In this document: positions 52,443 through 63,700 of the stretch, one piece after another
Layout: every line of letters starts with the position of its first letter
Numbering within the stretch: position 1 is the stretch's first letter
NCBI RefSeq assembly: GCF_024808665.1
Contig: NZ_JANUBZ010000005.1
Coordinates: forward strand, 1-64,000
Source: Mucilaginibacter empetricola
GTDB taxonomy: Bacteria; Bacteroidota; Bacteroidia; Sphingobacteriales; Sphingobacteriaceae
Direction: 5' to 3'
Length of the DNA stretch: 64,000 bases
Position numbers and translations under genes: made by a program
The notes under the pieces: generated by a model
What the model saw: the letters and a program-made list of their open reading frames with translations, nothing else
Database searches by the model: none
Told to the model about the DNA's origin: nothing

Positions 52443-55400
52443 ATGAAATGTTTCTTACGTAATTGCCGATCGGAATTAATCAAATTAGCGCTTTGCGTCT
52501 TAATTCTTTTTATTAATGTAGGATTTGTTTCAGCGGCCGCGACAAATTGGACGGGGGGAACAAGCAGTGATTGGTCTAACCCGCTTAATTGGTCTAATGG
52601 CGTTCCTGGGACTGGTTCTACAGCGCAAATTGGGGTAACAGTTGGTTTTAATAACCAGCCTGTCATAAATTCATCGGTATCAGGGATTACAGGCCTTGTA
52701 TTTGGTGCAAACGGACTCATTGTACTTGGCACAACTACTAATGTTATAACACTTACAGTAAATAGTGGCTTTACACTTGCAGTAAGCGGCAATATTACAC
52801 AAAACTCAAGCAGTGTCGTTCTTTCTGCGCTTTCCACCAGTACTTTTACAACGACCGTTGCTGGTGCCGGTACTATTACTTGCGGTTCGTTAACAGTGGG
52901 TAATTCTAACGTTTTTCTTGCTGTGAGTTTATTGAGTACCAATAATCTTATATTCGTTTCAACTATTTCGAATTTTAGCGTCGGGGGTAATGTAGTAGTT
53001 AATTCAACTACACAGGGCACCAGTGTTATACCACTTATAATAGCAATTGGCTTTGATAATGCAACTTTTTCTTTACAAGGAGGCATTACTTCAATTAGTG
53101 GTACAATACAAACTGTCAATACAACCCAAGGGATCATATTGACAGGAAATTCCACCCCAACATTTAGTATTGATATGCCTACCGGCTCTGCCTTGACACC
53201 TGTTTTGCAGCTTACAAATGCCAATGCTATAAATTCTGCCAGTGTAGCTGGTTCTATGAATTTTTATAATAATACAGGCGGAACGGGTACTTGTACAGTA
53301 TCTTACAATGGCACTGGCAGTCAGGAAGTATATACCAATACAAGTACCATACTTAGTTCGAGTCCTCAAACTTATCAAAATTTAGTGCTAACCACTTCTG
53401 GTGCAAAAACAACAGATGCTGGTACCTTATCCGTTGCCGCCAATTTAACAACGTCGGCGACGGCTGCTACGCCGCTTACAACGGTTTTATTCAATAGTCA
53501 TAATACCGTAGTAACTGTTGGTGGTAATTGGACAAATAGTTGCAGTACTACTCAAGGTTCCGGAAATATTACTGTAGCAGGCTCTATAAGTAATAATTCG
53601 GGTGGTACCATCAATTTGGGTTCGGGCAATTTATCTATAGCCACTAATTACACTAATAATTCCGGGGGTATTTATACTCAAAGTACCGGCACTACTATTT
53701 TCAATGGCTCTGCGGCGCAAACGCTTGTTGATAATAGTACCGCCGGTACTACGTTTAACAACGTAACTTTCAATGGTACGTCTGCAAGTAGTATATCAAC
53801 CATAAATGCAGGCACCGGCAATTTTGCAATTTCTACTACCGGTGTTTTAACCATGGCGAATAATGCAACGTTGATAGCAGGCACCACTACTGCCGGTGGC
53901 GCAGCGTATTTAACTTTGCTGTCAAATGCCAATTCAAGTGCGGCAGTTGCTAATATACCAAGTACATGTATTATTAAAGGGAATGTAAACGTGCAGCGCT
54001 TTATAACTGGCACAAATTCAAATTATGTTAGTTATCGTTTATTATCATCGCCGGTAAATACAGTTAGCCCTACGTCGGCTGCGGGTAATTATATCAGTTT
54101 ATATAATTTAAATAGAAGTATCACGGCCGGCGGGATAACCTATAACGGCGTTTATACAGGTGGCCCCGGAGGCACAGCTGGTGGTTTTAACATCAGAACA
54201 AATAATCCCATCATCTACCTTTATAATGAAACTTTAAAAACAAGCAATACAGCGTTTACTTCAGGTAAAAATGTAGGTATATCTGCAATAGATATAACAA
54301 GTAGTGCCGCTACCGACGTAACCACTGTAAGTACAGCCACCACAGTTGGCGGAGTGGCCTATTCGGGAGCTAGCGGTATTAATATACCTGCCGGGAATGG
54401 CTACATCGATTATTTTGTAGGTCCTAATACTATAAGTACCCCCTCGGGGCCAATCAGCAATGCTGTTATTACTAATGTGGGGTTTATTAACCAACAAAAT
54501 GTGCAGGTTTATTTATGGTACACACCAGGGAACGGTACAGGAACAGGCTCAGCGGGCCAATTATCTTATTCTACACCGGCAAGTGGGCCGGCTGATACTT
54601 ATCAAGGTTATAACATGGTAGGTAACCCATATCCCAGTACGCTTAGTTTGCTATCTGTTTTTTCTGATAATGGTGGTATCGGCAGTATCTACGTTTTAAG
54701 TAACTATAATCCTGGCGGACAGGAGTATAATGCTTATACATCTGTTGGAGCGAGTTCGTCGCCTAGTCCCGCTTATATAGTGAGTGGGCAAGGTTTTTTG
54801 GCTAAGGTAACGGGGGGAGCTAAAACGCTTATTTTTAAAGAGAGCGAGAAAGCCCCAACGCAGCAATTGACCGGCTCAAACCTCTTATTATCATTATACA
54901 AGGATCTGCCTTCGTTAAATACCCAGCCATTATCAGGATTATATATGAAGATGGTGAAGGATAGTGTGACCCATGCCTATTGCGGTATATATTTCCGGAA
55001 GGGTTGGGCGTCAATATTTAATGCCGGTGATGCAGCCGATTTAAATACTTCATCTCAAAAGGTTTATATGTCAAGTTATACTTCTGATGGAGTACGTGCT
55101 GCCGTTAACCTACAGCCAGATTACAGAAAAGGTATCAAGGTAAAGGTATATGCCAATGCCGCTGTTGATGGAATTTACATGTTAAATACGGAAGGCATCC
55201 GTAACATAGATACGCTTTATGATATTTTCCTGATAGATCATTATAAAAACGACTCGTTGGATATGCGTCGCTATGGATCGTATACGTTTAACATTTATAA
55301 AAGCGATACTTCATCATTTGGTGGTTCGCGCTTTGAGCTATCAATTCATCCGCGGCCATTACCGCCTTACAAGTTGTTGAGTTTTACGGGGCAAAAAGTA

Positions 55401-55955
55401 AGGGATGGTATACAATTAACCTGGAAAACAGAAAGCGAAGCCAATTACACAGGCTTTGTACTGCAAAAACAAGATGATAAACAGTATATTCAATTATACA
55501 GCCTGCAAAGTAATGGCAGTGGCACCTATACATTTACAGATCATAATCCAATAAGAGGAAACAATACTTATCGGTTACAACAATCGGGAATAACCGGTAA
55601 TATAAGTTATTCATCGCCGGTAACCATTACGTATGATCAGGCAGGAACAAATGAATCGATATGTGTGTACCCAAACCCGGTAAAAGACGTAATTAATTTG
55701 ACAATAAACCGGAGTAATCAAAATGCAAATGGCAATCAGTTAATTGGTATAAACGGGCCATCATTCCCTGTCGGTTCAGTTTCATATGGTATTAAAATAA
55801 TGACTATCACGGGCACTGTAGTAATGTCAAACAACTCAACCGATGCTGACTGGCATCAGAATGCTGTTTCACTTGCTCCGGGGCCATATATTATACAGGT
55901 AATTAACAATAATGACAAAAGTTTGATAGGCAAAAGCATGTTTGTTAAAATATAA
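52443..55955 (+). CDS. Giant surface protein 1 with T9SS sorting domain
   Basis: 1170 residues. Signal peptide to about 32 (FVSAAAT). The next segment has the WTGGTSSDWSNPLNWSNG motif (about 35-55) and a long Ser/Thr/Gly-rich beta-solenoid-like region with VDNSTAGTTFNNVTFNG at about 427. A conserved block runs from NVQRFITG (about 514) through NMVGNPYPS (about 721), then a fibronectin-like domain with LTWKTESEANYTGFVLQK (about 991). The end, from SICVYPNPVKDVINLTIN (about 1071), is a type A T9SS C-terminal signal. Sec exports it, T9SS brings it to the surface. Its function may be adhesion or polymer binding; no enzyme site is seen. Confidence 0.85.
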   Translation: MKCFLRNCRSELIKLALCVLILFINVGFVSAAATNWTGGTSSDWSNPLNWSNGVPGTGSTAQIGVTVGFNNQPVINSSVSGITGLVFGANGLIVLGTTTNVITLTVNSGFTLAVSGNITQNSSSVVLSALSTSTFTTTVAGAGTITCGSLTVGNSNVFLAVSLLSTNNLIFVSTISNFSVGGNVVVNSTTQGTSVIPLIIAIGFDNATFSLQGGITSISGTIQTVNTTQGIILTGNSTPTFSIDMPTGSALTPVLQLTNANAINSASVAGSMNFYNNTGGTGTCTVSYNGTGSQEVYTNTSTILSSSPQTYQNLVLTTSGAKTTDAGTLSVAANLTTSATAATPLTTVLFNSHNTVVTVGGNWTNSCSTTQGSGNITVAGSISNNSGGTINLGSGNLSIATNYTNNSGGIYTQSTGTTIFNGSAAQTLVDNSTAGTTFNNVTFNGTSASSISTINAGTGNFAISTTGVLTMANNATLIAGTTTAGGAAYLTLLSNANSSAAVANIPSTCIIKGNVNVQRFITGTNSNYVSYRLLSSPVNTVSPTSAAGNYISLYNLNRSITAGGITYNGVYTGGPGGTAGGFNIRTNNPIIYLYNETLKTSNTAFTSGKNVGISAIDITSSAATDVTTVSTATTVGGVAYSGASGINIPAGNGYIDYFVGPNTISTPSGPISNAVITNVGFINQQNVQVYLWYTPGNGTGTGSAGQLSYSTPASGPADTYQGYNMVGNPYPSTLSLLSVFSDNGGIGSIYVLSNYNPGGQEYNAYTSVGASSSPSPAYIVSGQGFLAKVTGGAKTLIFKESEKAPTQQLTGSNLLLSLYKDLPSLNTQPLSGLYMKMVKDSVTHAYCGIYFRKGWASIFNAGDAADLNTSSQKVYMSSYTSDGVRAAVNLQPDYRKGIKVKVYANAAVDGIYMLNTEGIRNIDTLYDIFLIDHYKNDSLDMRRYGSYTFNIYKSDTSSFGGSRFELSIHPRPLPPYKLLSFTGQKVRDGIQLTWKTESEANYTGFVLQKQDDKQYIQLYSLQSNGSGTYTFTDHNPIRGNNTYRLQQSGITGNISYSSPVTITYDQAGTNESICVYPNPVKDVINLTINRSNQNANGNQLIGINGPSFPVGSVSYGIKIMTITGTVVMSNNSTDADWHQNAVSLAPGPYIIQVINNNDKSLIGKSMFVKI

Positions 55956-55994
55956 AAGTAGATTTATAAGTTACTGATAATGCGGCGAAAGGTT

Positions 55995-56039
55995 CTTTCT
56001 TGTGTAACAAAAAGCCTCTGATTTTGTTACACAAGAAAG
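55995..56039 (+). terminator. Terminator of surface protein 1
   Basis: CTTTCTTGTGTAACAAAA (55995-56012) and its perfect complement (56022-56039), loop AGCCTCTGA, an 18-bp stem. There is little T-run, so it may also be a stand-alone palindrome. Confidence 0.7.
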
Positions 56040-56086
56040 TTGTTTTCAGGGTAACCTGTTTTATTAGTTTTACGTATAAGCAATAT

Positions 56087-56108
56087 GGTCGAAATTATAA
56101 TTTCGACC
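56087..56108. repeat. 22-bp perfect palindrome between surface proteins 1 and 2
   Basis: GGTCGAAATTATAATTTCGACC, a perfect 11+11 palindrome, 114 bases before the start of the second surface protein gene. It could be a regulator binding site or a terminator remnant; nothing more is certain. Confidence 0.55.
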
Positions 56109-56221
56109 CAAGTGTTATCGATGCTTTAAAAACAATTTTAATGCATCGCCGAAAGTTTGATTTGAGCAGATAAATTATTTGATGAACAAAAGGATAGGGC
56201 CTCAGTTAATTCTATTTAACT

Positions 56222-59200
56222 ATGGCAAATCGTCTTTTATTAACCCTTCTTATCGGGTTCGGATTTTCAATTCACGCTGAAGCCGCGGCTATCACGTTTA
56301 ATTGGAAAGGGTCGTCAAGCACAACCTGGGAATTGGCAAGTAACTGGACAGCCAGCGATGGTTCAACAACAAATTACCCCGGGTCGGGCGGCAGAACCAC
56401 AGATATTGTGGATTTTGGCGTTAGCGGCTCCAGTTATACAAATCAACCCACATTAAGTACAAGTTTAACAATAGCATCCATTGAGTTTGGTGGCGGTATT
56501 GAAGTTGGTACTACTTTAACGGTAAACGTTGGTACGCTAACTGTTGGTAGCATTACCCAGGATATAAACACCAACTCAGGCAGTAAAACTATCTATGATT
56601 ATTTTCAGGGTACTGGTACCATAACATGTACCAGTCTGAACCTGGGAAGCGGCAACAGCACAAGCGGACATCAGAATTATATGATGGATGATATTGCCAA
56701 TCTTTATGTTAACGGAAATATTACCATCACATCAAATGCCAATATTCAAAATGGCTCGGGATTCAGGTTGGAAAACGGTAACATGTATTTGTCGGGCGTT
56801 ATAAGCTTTGCTGCTATAAGCTCATCAATTACGCAAACGAATGCCTCATATTTTACTATAAATACCATTACGCAAGCCACTGGCGCAGCCACCACCCCGC
56901 ATCTGTATCTATCTAATGCCAACCCGGTTGGAACCATACCTACACCAAAAGCTTCTGTAAACTTTTATGGCGACCATGGAGGTACAGGATATGTTACCTA
57001 TACCGCAAACAGTCCTAATATTACTACCACTGCAACTGCTGGCTTTGGTACAGGTGGTGGTACTATAGATACTTCTAAAACAAGTTACGACAATCTTATT
57101 GTTCAGGGTACAGGTATAGCAACAGTGGGCGGCAGTACGGTAGGCGCCTTAAAAGTAGCAGGCGATCTTGATACCTATAGTCCGGTTACTTTTAGCCCGG
57201 CTGGTGCCAGTGCAACCAATACCTCGGTAGGCGGTAACTGGAATAACACTTCAACCGTTACGGGGGGAGCAGGCAGCACCGCAATATCGGGTAACGTTGC
57301 AAATTCAGGTACTATGAATCTTTCATCGGGTATTCTGGAGGTTGGCGGCAGTGTAACAAATACTTCAAATCTTACTGCCGGAAACGGCAGTATCACTATT
57401 GATGCCAATTTGAGTAATTCGGGTAATTTAACTATGTCGTCCGGGTCACTTACGGTTGGCGGTAACTATACCAACAGCGCGGGCGGAGCTTTTACAGCCA
57501 GCTCGGGCACGGTTTATTTTGATGGTAAAAGCGCACAAACATTAGTAGACAACAGTACAGCCGGAACCACATTTAATAACGTAACTTTTAACGGTACAAC
57601 TACCAGTAGTGTATCAACAATAAGCCCCGGCGTTGGCAATTTTGCAGTTTCGCCAATCGGCGTATTGACCATGGCGAATGATGCGCAGCTTGTTGCAGGC
57701 TCAACTACAGCGGGTGGGGCGGCATACTTAACTTTAATGTCGAGTACAAGTTCAACTTCAGCGGTGGGGATAATACCATCTACTTGCAGCATTACCGGCA
57801 ATGTAAATGTACAGCGTTATATAACGGGTACAAATTCAAACTATGTCAGTTATCGCTTACTGTCATCGCCGGTAAATAATATAAGTCCAACTTCAGGACC
57901 TACAAATTACATTAGCTTATATCATTTAAATAAAAGTTCAACCGTTGGTGGTGTAACTTATAATGGTGTTTATACCGGCGGACCGGGAGGCGTTGCGGGT
58001 GGCTTTAATATCGCAACCGCAAATCCAATTATTTATATATATAACGAAACTTTAAAAACAAGCAATACCTCATTTATTTCGGGTAAAAATGTGGGTATTT
58101 CATCGATGGATATAACCAGTAGTTCTGCTACTGACGTGAATACCATCAGTACCGCTACGCTTGCCAATGGTGGTGCGGCCTATTCGGCGCCGAGTGGTGT
58201 TAATATACCAGTAGGTAATGGTTATATCGATTATTTTATTGGCCCCAATACTATAGCCAATCCCTCATCACCTATTAGCTCGGCAACTATTACCAATGTG
58301 GGCTTCATTAACCAGCAAAATGTAAAGGTTTATTTATGGTACACCCCGGCCAATGGAACTGGTGCAGGTACCGCCGGGCAGTTATCATATGCCACGCCGG
58401 CAAGCGGCGTTGCAGATAAGTTCCAGGGCTTTAACATGGTGGGCAATCCTTACCCAAGTACTATAAGCTTGGCTCAGGTTTTTACAGATAACCCTGGCAT
58501 TGATAATATTTATGTGTTGAGTGACTACAATCCCGGTGGTCAGGAGTATAATACTTATACTGCTACTGGAAATTCATCACCTTCACCAGCATATGTAGTG
58601 AGCGGACAGGGCTTTCAGGCACACGCAAAAAGTGGCGGACAAACCCTTATATTTCAGGAAGGAGAAAAAGTACCTACCCAACAATTAACCGGATCATCAT
58701 TATTATTAGGAACCGCTAAACAAACTGAACAGCCTTTAGCCGGATTGTATATGAAGATGGTTCAGGATAGCGTGGCATTTGATTATTGTGGAATTTATTT
58801 CAGGAGCGATTGGGTATCGACATTTAAAGCCGGTGATGCAATTGATCTGGATGGATTGTCGCCAAAGGTTTATATGTCCAGCTTTAGTTCTGATGGTGCA
58901 CGTTTATCGGTGAATCACCAGCCTGATTATACCAAAGGCATTAATGTAAAACTATATGCTAATGCCAATACTGATGGAGCATACAGTTTAACTATAGAAG
59001 GAATACGTAACATTGATACCTTATATGATATTTTTCTTTTAGATCATTACCAAAAGGACTCAGTAAATATTCGTCACACAGGTTCCTATGCTTTTAATAT
59101 TAGTAAAAGTGATTCATCATCCTTTGGTGGTTCGCGGTTTGAATTGTCTATACGTTTACGGCCGTCACCTCCTTACCAATTGGTAAGTTTTACAGCGCAG

Positions 59201-59767
59201 AAAGTAAGCGATGGTGTGCAACTAACCTGGAAAACAAATAATGAAGCAAATTATATTGGCTTTGTGTTACAAAAAGCCGATGGTACACAATTTAATCAAT
59301 TACACAGTGTGCAAAGCGACGGTAGTGGTACCTATAGTTATATTGATCGTCATCCGGTTATGGGTAATAACACCTACCGCCTGAAGCAAACCGGTATAAC
59401 CGGCGATACAAGTTACTCGGCCCCGATCGCGGTAATGTATACGCCTGCCGGTGGGGAAGGCTCAATCAGTGTATACCCAAATCCGGTAAAAGATGTCATT
59501 AACTTAACGATTAACAAAAATGGCACCAATGAAAATTCAAATGGTAATCAATTATTGAATTTGGGGCAATCGGTATTTTCAATAAAATCAACTAACTATC
59601 AAATAAAAATAATGAGTATTACCGGCTCAGTCCTGATATCAGATACATCTGACGAAGCTGATTGGCATCACAGTGCTGCCGGGCTTATTCCAGGTCCTTA
59701 TATTATACAGGTAATTAACAACGCAGATAAAAGCCTGGTTGGAAAAGGAGTGTTTATTAAGATATAG
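56222..59767 (+). CDS. Giant surface protein 2 with T9SS sorting domain
   Basis: 1181 residues, paralogue of the first. Signal peptide to about 21 (IHAEAAA). Early motif FNWKGSSSTTWELASNWTAS. A solenoid-like Ser/Thr/Gly region with short imperfect repeats (NLSSGILEVGGSVTN, then NLTMSSGSLTVGGNYTN) leads to SAQTLVDNSTAG (about 436). Conserved block from NVQRYITG (about 526) to FNMVGNPYPS (about 734), a fibronectin-like domain LTWKTNNEANYIGF (about 990), and the T9SS type A signal from ISVYPNPVKDVINLTIN (about 1080). It has the same head-to-tail layout as gene 1, 267 bp after it. Confidence 0.85.
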   Translation: MANRLLLTLLIGFGFSIHAEAAAITFNWKGSSSTTWELASNWTASDGSTTNYPGSGGRTTDIVDFGVSGSSYTNQPTLSTSLTIASIEFGGGIEVGTTLTVNVGTLTVGSITQDINTNSGSKTIYDYFQGTGTITCTSLNLGSGNSTSGHQNYMMDDIANLYVNGNITITSNANIQNGSGFRLENGNMYLSGVISFAAISSSITQTNASYFTINTITQATGAATTPHLYLSNANPVGTIPTPKASVNFYGDHGGTGYVTYTANSPNITTTATAGFGTGGGTIDTSKTSYDNLIVQGTGIATVGGSTVGALKVAGDLDTYSPVTFSPAGASATNTSVGGNWNNTSTVTGGAGSTAISGNVANSGTMNLSSGILEVGGSVTNTSNLTAGNGSITIDANLSNSGNLTMSSGSLTVGGNYTNSAGGAFTASSGTVYFDGKSAQTLVDNSTAGTTFNNVTFNGTTTSSVSTISPGVGNFAVSPIGVLTMANDAQLVAGSTTAGGAAYLTLMSSTSSTSAVGIIPSTCSITGNVNVQRYITGTNSNYVSYRLLSSPVNNISPTSGPTNYISLYHLNKSSTVGGVTYNGVYTGGPGGVAGGFNIATANPIIYIYNETLKTSNTSFISGKNVGISSMDITSSSATDVNTISTATLANGGAAYSAPSGVNIPVGNGYIDYFIGPNTIANPSSPISSATITNVGFINQQNVKVYLWYTPANGTGAGTAGQLSYATPASGVADKFQGFNMVGNPYPSTISLAQVFTDNPGIDNIYVLSDYNPGGQEYNTYTATGNSSPSPAYVVSGQGFQAHAKSGGQTLIFQEGEKVPTQQLTGSSLLLGTAKQTEQPLAGLYMKMVQDSVAFDYCGIYFRSDWVSTFKAGDAIDLDGLSPKVYMSSFSSDGARLSVNHQPDYTKGINVKLYANANTDGAYSLTIEGIRNIDTLYDIFLLDHYQKDSVNIRHTGSYAFNISKSDSSSFGGSRFELSIRLRPSPPYQLVSFTAQKVSDGVQLTWKTNNEANYIGFVLQKADGTQFNQLHSVQSDGSGTYSYIDRHPVMGNNTYRLKQTGITGDTSYSAPIAVMYTPAGGEGSISVYPNPVKDVINLTINKNGTNENSNGNQLLNLGQSVFSIKSTNYQIKIMSITGSVLISDTSDEADWHHSAAGLIPGPYIIQVINNADKSLVGKGVFIKI

Positions 59768-59784
59768 CAAATCAATTCCAGAAT

Positions 59785-59824
59785 AAAAAATGCCGGCATC
59801 TATTTAAGATGCCGGCATTTTTTA
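59785..59824. terminator. Bidirectional terminator between surface protein 2 and msrA
   Basis: AAAAAATGCCGGCATC (59785-59800) with GATGCCGGCATTTTTT (59809-59824), 16-bp perfect stem, loop TATTTAA. A and T runs on both sides serve both convergent genes. Confidence 0.9.
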
Positions 59825-59841
59825 TGGTTTTTTGTTTCTCG

Positions 59842-60387
59842 TTATAATAGCTCCGGTTTTATTTTTTCAGTAAAATCCTTTGCAAACTTATAAAGTTTGG
59901 GTTGTATAACAGCTGCACAATAAGGGTTTTGCGGATTGTTGGCAAAATAATTTTGATGATAATCTTCTGCTTTATAAAATTCGCTTGCAGGGGTAATTTC
60001 AGTAACAATCGGCTTATCGTAAACTTCTTCTTCTGTCAGCCTTTTTATCATTGCTTCTGCTTGTTGTTTTTGCTCGTCATTTTCATAAAAAATGGCAGAT
60101 CTGTATTGCGTGCCAACATCATTTCCCTGCCTGTTTAAGGTAGTTGGGTTATGAGTTTTGAAGAATATAAGCAGCAGCTCATCAAATGAGATTTCGTCGG
60201 CGTCATATAATAACTGAAGTACTTCTGCGTGGCCGGTTGTTCCATTACAAACTTCTTTGTAGGTAGGACTTTTGGTATGCCCGCCCATATAGCCCGAAGC
60301 TACACTCTTAACTCCTTTAACTGTTTCAAATATAGCCTCGGTACACCAAAAGCAGCCGTTACCGAATGTGATTTTCTGTAAATTCAT
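59842..60387 (-). CDS. msrA: Peptide-methionine (S)-S-oxide reductase MsrA
   Basis: 181 residues. Catalytic Cys in GNGCFWCTEAIFE (GCFWC at 10-14), with SGYMGGHTKSPTYKEVCNGTTGHAEV typical of the family (shown in part: GHAEV and NPTTLNRQGNDVGTQYRSAI). It repairs oxidised methionine in proteins. No signal peptide, so it is cytoplasmic. It is inserted between two surface protein paralogues, so it is probably unrelated to them. Confidence 0.95.
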   Translation of the reverse strand: MNLQKITFGNGCFWCTEAIFETVKGVKSVASGYMGGHTKSPTYKEVCNGTTGHAEVLQLLYDADEISFDELLLIFFKTHNPTTLNRQGNDVGTQYRSAIFYENDEQKQQAEAMIKRLTEEEVYDKPIVTEITPASEFYKAEDYHQNYFANNPQNPYCAAVIQPKLYKFAKDFTEKIKPELL

Positions 60388-60793
60388 GTGGATAAAGATA
60401 TTTAATCTAAGATAAGGTTTGTACGCGCCAATGCATTAAATGAACGGGGAATATGGCAATATAATTACTAAACATTGTACTTGTCGGCGGACGCAGCCTT
60501 TAATCTTTTATAGGTTGACGAGGAAATGAACTTGATAATTTTTAGGAAAATTAATTAATTATTAAGGATTGTATTAATTAATAATATATTAAATATTAAT
60601 TAATATGTTAACGGCCTATTGCTAGATATTACGTTAATAAATTAATTATTTTCTAAATATTCAATTTATAGCAACTTATAACTAATATTTATCGTAAAGA
60701 AATCAATTTGCAAGCCGTTGGAAATGTTAAGTTGACAACTTACTGCGAAGGGTTTATTTAAGTACCTGATTATTAACCTTAAACTATTGCGCT
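60388..60793. other. 400-bp AT-rich region upstream of surface protein 3
   Basis: The segment 60547-60615 is nearly pure A/T, built of TTAATTAATT words; 60573-60604 is an imperfect palindrome. CAATTTGC at about 60702-60709 resembles a -7 element but lacks TA. No ORF. Confidence 0.5.
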
Positions 60794-63700
60794 TTGAAAA
60801 TACCCTTACTTTTTTGCTCGTTAATTTTTGCCTTTATTTTTTGTGTTAGCAACCCAGCCAATGCTGCAACTAACACTTATACATGGAGCGGCGGTACCAG
60901 CACGGCATGGACTAACGTGGCTAACTGGAAGTTAAACGGATCGGCATTTAATCAAACTGCAGGTGGCGGCGTTTATTATCCGGGCCAAAATTCTTCAAAT
61001 ACCGATAATGTGGTTTTTAATGCAATTACGATTAATAACCCGGCTGTAACAACAAATATCCCCAATACCATAAACCAAATTACCGTTAATGATGCCATCA
61101 CCACCACTATTACCATAAATAGTGGGATCACTTTTTCGACAACCAGTTTAACAGTGGGGCCAACAAATGGAAACAACGCGAGCTTAACACTTACAACCAA
61201 TGGAACAACCGCAAGCTATTTTACGGCATTGGGTGGAAACGTAAATATCGGCCCGGCTGGCGGCACTTCAAAGCTTATAGTGAATGCCAACACCAATTTT
61301 GAATGTGGTTTAGAAGAAATTATCATTGGTGGCAATCAGAGCTCCATTACTAATAATGGTACAATTTTAATTACTTTTTTTAGCGACGTAACTTCAAATT
61401 ACAGCGGCGGTTATGGGTTTATAAATAATGCAGCAGGAACTATTAATATAGAATTCGATACGGAAGTTGATTTGGGAAATAGCGGAAATGAAAATATTCA
61501 AAATGCTGGCACATTTTATTTATCAAGCTCCGAGATAGACATGGATAATTCTCAGTCTCCGGGTAATTCAACTGCCACCGGTTTTTCCATTACCAATTCA
61601 AGTACCGGAACTTTTACAGCATCCGGATCGACTATAAATCTCACGGCTACGGGTACGAGTATCAAAAATTCAGGTATTTTTGATGTAACCACCAACTCTT
61701 ACATCAAATTAAATGGTACCAGTACAGCAATCACTAATTCTGGTACGTTTATTTTAGATCCCTCTTCAATAATTTATCCTACAGGTGCCTCATCAGTAAT
61801 AACTAACAATTCGGGGAGTACGTTTACATTGTTGTCTGATAACACAGGTTCGGCCACAATTGCTTCATTAAGCTCAACTGCCTCATGCGCAGGTGTTTTT
61901 AATGTACAACGTTATATAACAGGCAGCAGTTCAAGTTATAGCAGCTATCGCTTATTGTCATCGCCGGTAAATTGTACCAAAGCAACCTCCGCAACCAGCG
62001 CCAGCACGCTTAATTACATCAGCTTATATTATCTCAATAAAAGTGCAACCGTTAACGGCACCACCTACAACGGAATTTATACAGGCGGCTCAGGTGGCAC
62101 CGCAGGGGGCTTCAATACAACCACCGTTAACCCTATTTTATATTTTTATAATGAAATTTTAAAAACCAGCAATACGGCATTTACATCCGGAAAAAATGTT
62201 GGTATTTCTGCAATTAACAATGGCTCAGGTGTACCTTTACCTACTACGGTGAATATGGTGAGTTCAGCCAAAACAATGAGTGCCGTCTCTTATACTGCGC
62301 CAAGTAATTTACCCATACCGGTAGGAAACGGGTTTATAGACTACTTTGTAGGCCCCAACACACTCTCCAGCCCATCGGGTGCAATTAGTTCAGCAACTAT
62401 AACTAATATAGGCTTTATTAATCAGCAAAATGTTACCGTTTATTTATGGTACACGCCAAACAATGGTACCGCCACCGGCACTAGCGGACAATTATCTTTC
62501 ACAACGCCGACACCAGCTTTAGGGCCTGCCGATAAATTCCAGGGTTTTAATATGGTGGGTAATCCTTATCCAAGTACATTGAGTTTGTCGCAGTTGTTTA
62601 GTGATAATAACGGAATTGATAATGTTTATGTGCTGAGCGATAATAAATCATCGGGCTCGGGGTATAATGTATACACGGCAACGGGTAATTCATCGCCATC
62701 GCCTGCATATGTAGCAAGCGGCCAGGGCTTTTTGGTGCATGCAAAAAGCGGTGGCCAAACGCTTACATTTCAGGAAACAGAAAAAGCAGCCACTCAACAG
62801 TTAACGGGATCATCCTTATTATTGGGTACACCTAAACAAACCGACCAACAACTGAGTGGTTTATATGTGAAGATGACACAGGACAGCATCAATTATGACT
62901 ACTGTGGCATTTATTTCAGAAGTGATTGGGTATCGACCTTTAAAGTCGGAGATGCTATTGATTTGGATGGGTTATCGCCAAAAGTTTATATGTCGAGCTT
63001 CAGCTCTGATGGTGTACGAACAGCGGTAAATCATCAACCCGATTATACAAAAGGTATCAATGTGAAGCTTTATGCCGATGCTACCAGCGATGGTTTGTAT
63101 TCCTTAAGCGTTGAGGGTATTCGTAATATAGACACATTGTATAATATCTTTTTGATAGATCATTACAAAAATGATTCGCTGGATATGCGCCGTTATAGCT
63201 CCTATGCGTTTAATATTTACAAGAGCGATACTTCATCATCCGGTGGTTCACGCTTTGAACTATCTATTCACCCACGTCAATTACAGCCGTACAAACTATT
63301 GAATTTTGCTGCTCAAAAAGCAGTTGAAAGCGTGCAGCTAGATTGGAAAACACAAAATGAAGCTAATTATACCGGCTTTGTACTGCAAAAGTTTGATGGA
63401 GCCCAATATAACCAATTGAACAGCCAGCAAAGCAATGGAAGTGGGGCGTATACTTTTACCGACCGTATCCCCGTATTAGGCAATAATACCTATCGCTTAC
63501 AGCAAACGGGTTTAACAGGTAGTATAACTTATTCGTCGCCGGTAACTATAATGTTTAATCAGTCAACAACAGCCACTACGGCTCTTAGTGTATATCCTAA
63601 TCCGGTAAAAGACATGATTAATTTAACAATTAATCAAAATAGCGTAAATGTAAATACTGCCAATGGTTCAATTCTTATAAATCCATTAGCCCCATCTACC

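Noticed and set aside
54261..54497. Several long minus-strand frames inside the surface protein genes (also 52412-53224, 53678-54013, 57175-57408)
   Set aside because: They are shadows of Ser/Thr/Gly-rich coding with biased codons; the plus frames have signal peptides and sorting domains.
57290..57500. Tandem-like repeats inside surface protein 2 as a CRISPR array
   Set aside because: The repeats are coding, imperfect and translate to NLSSG/VGGSVTN units; no regular spacer-repeat pattern.
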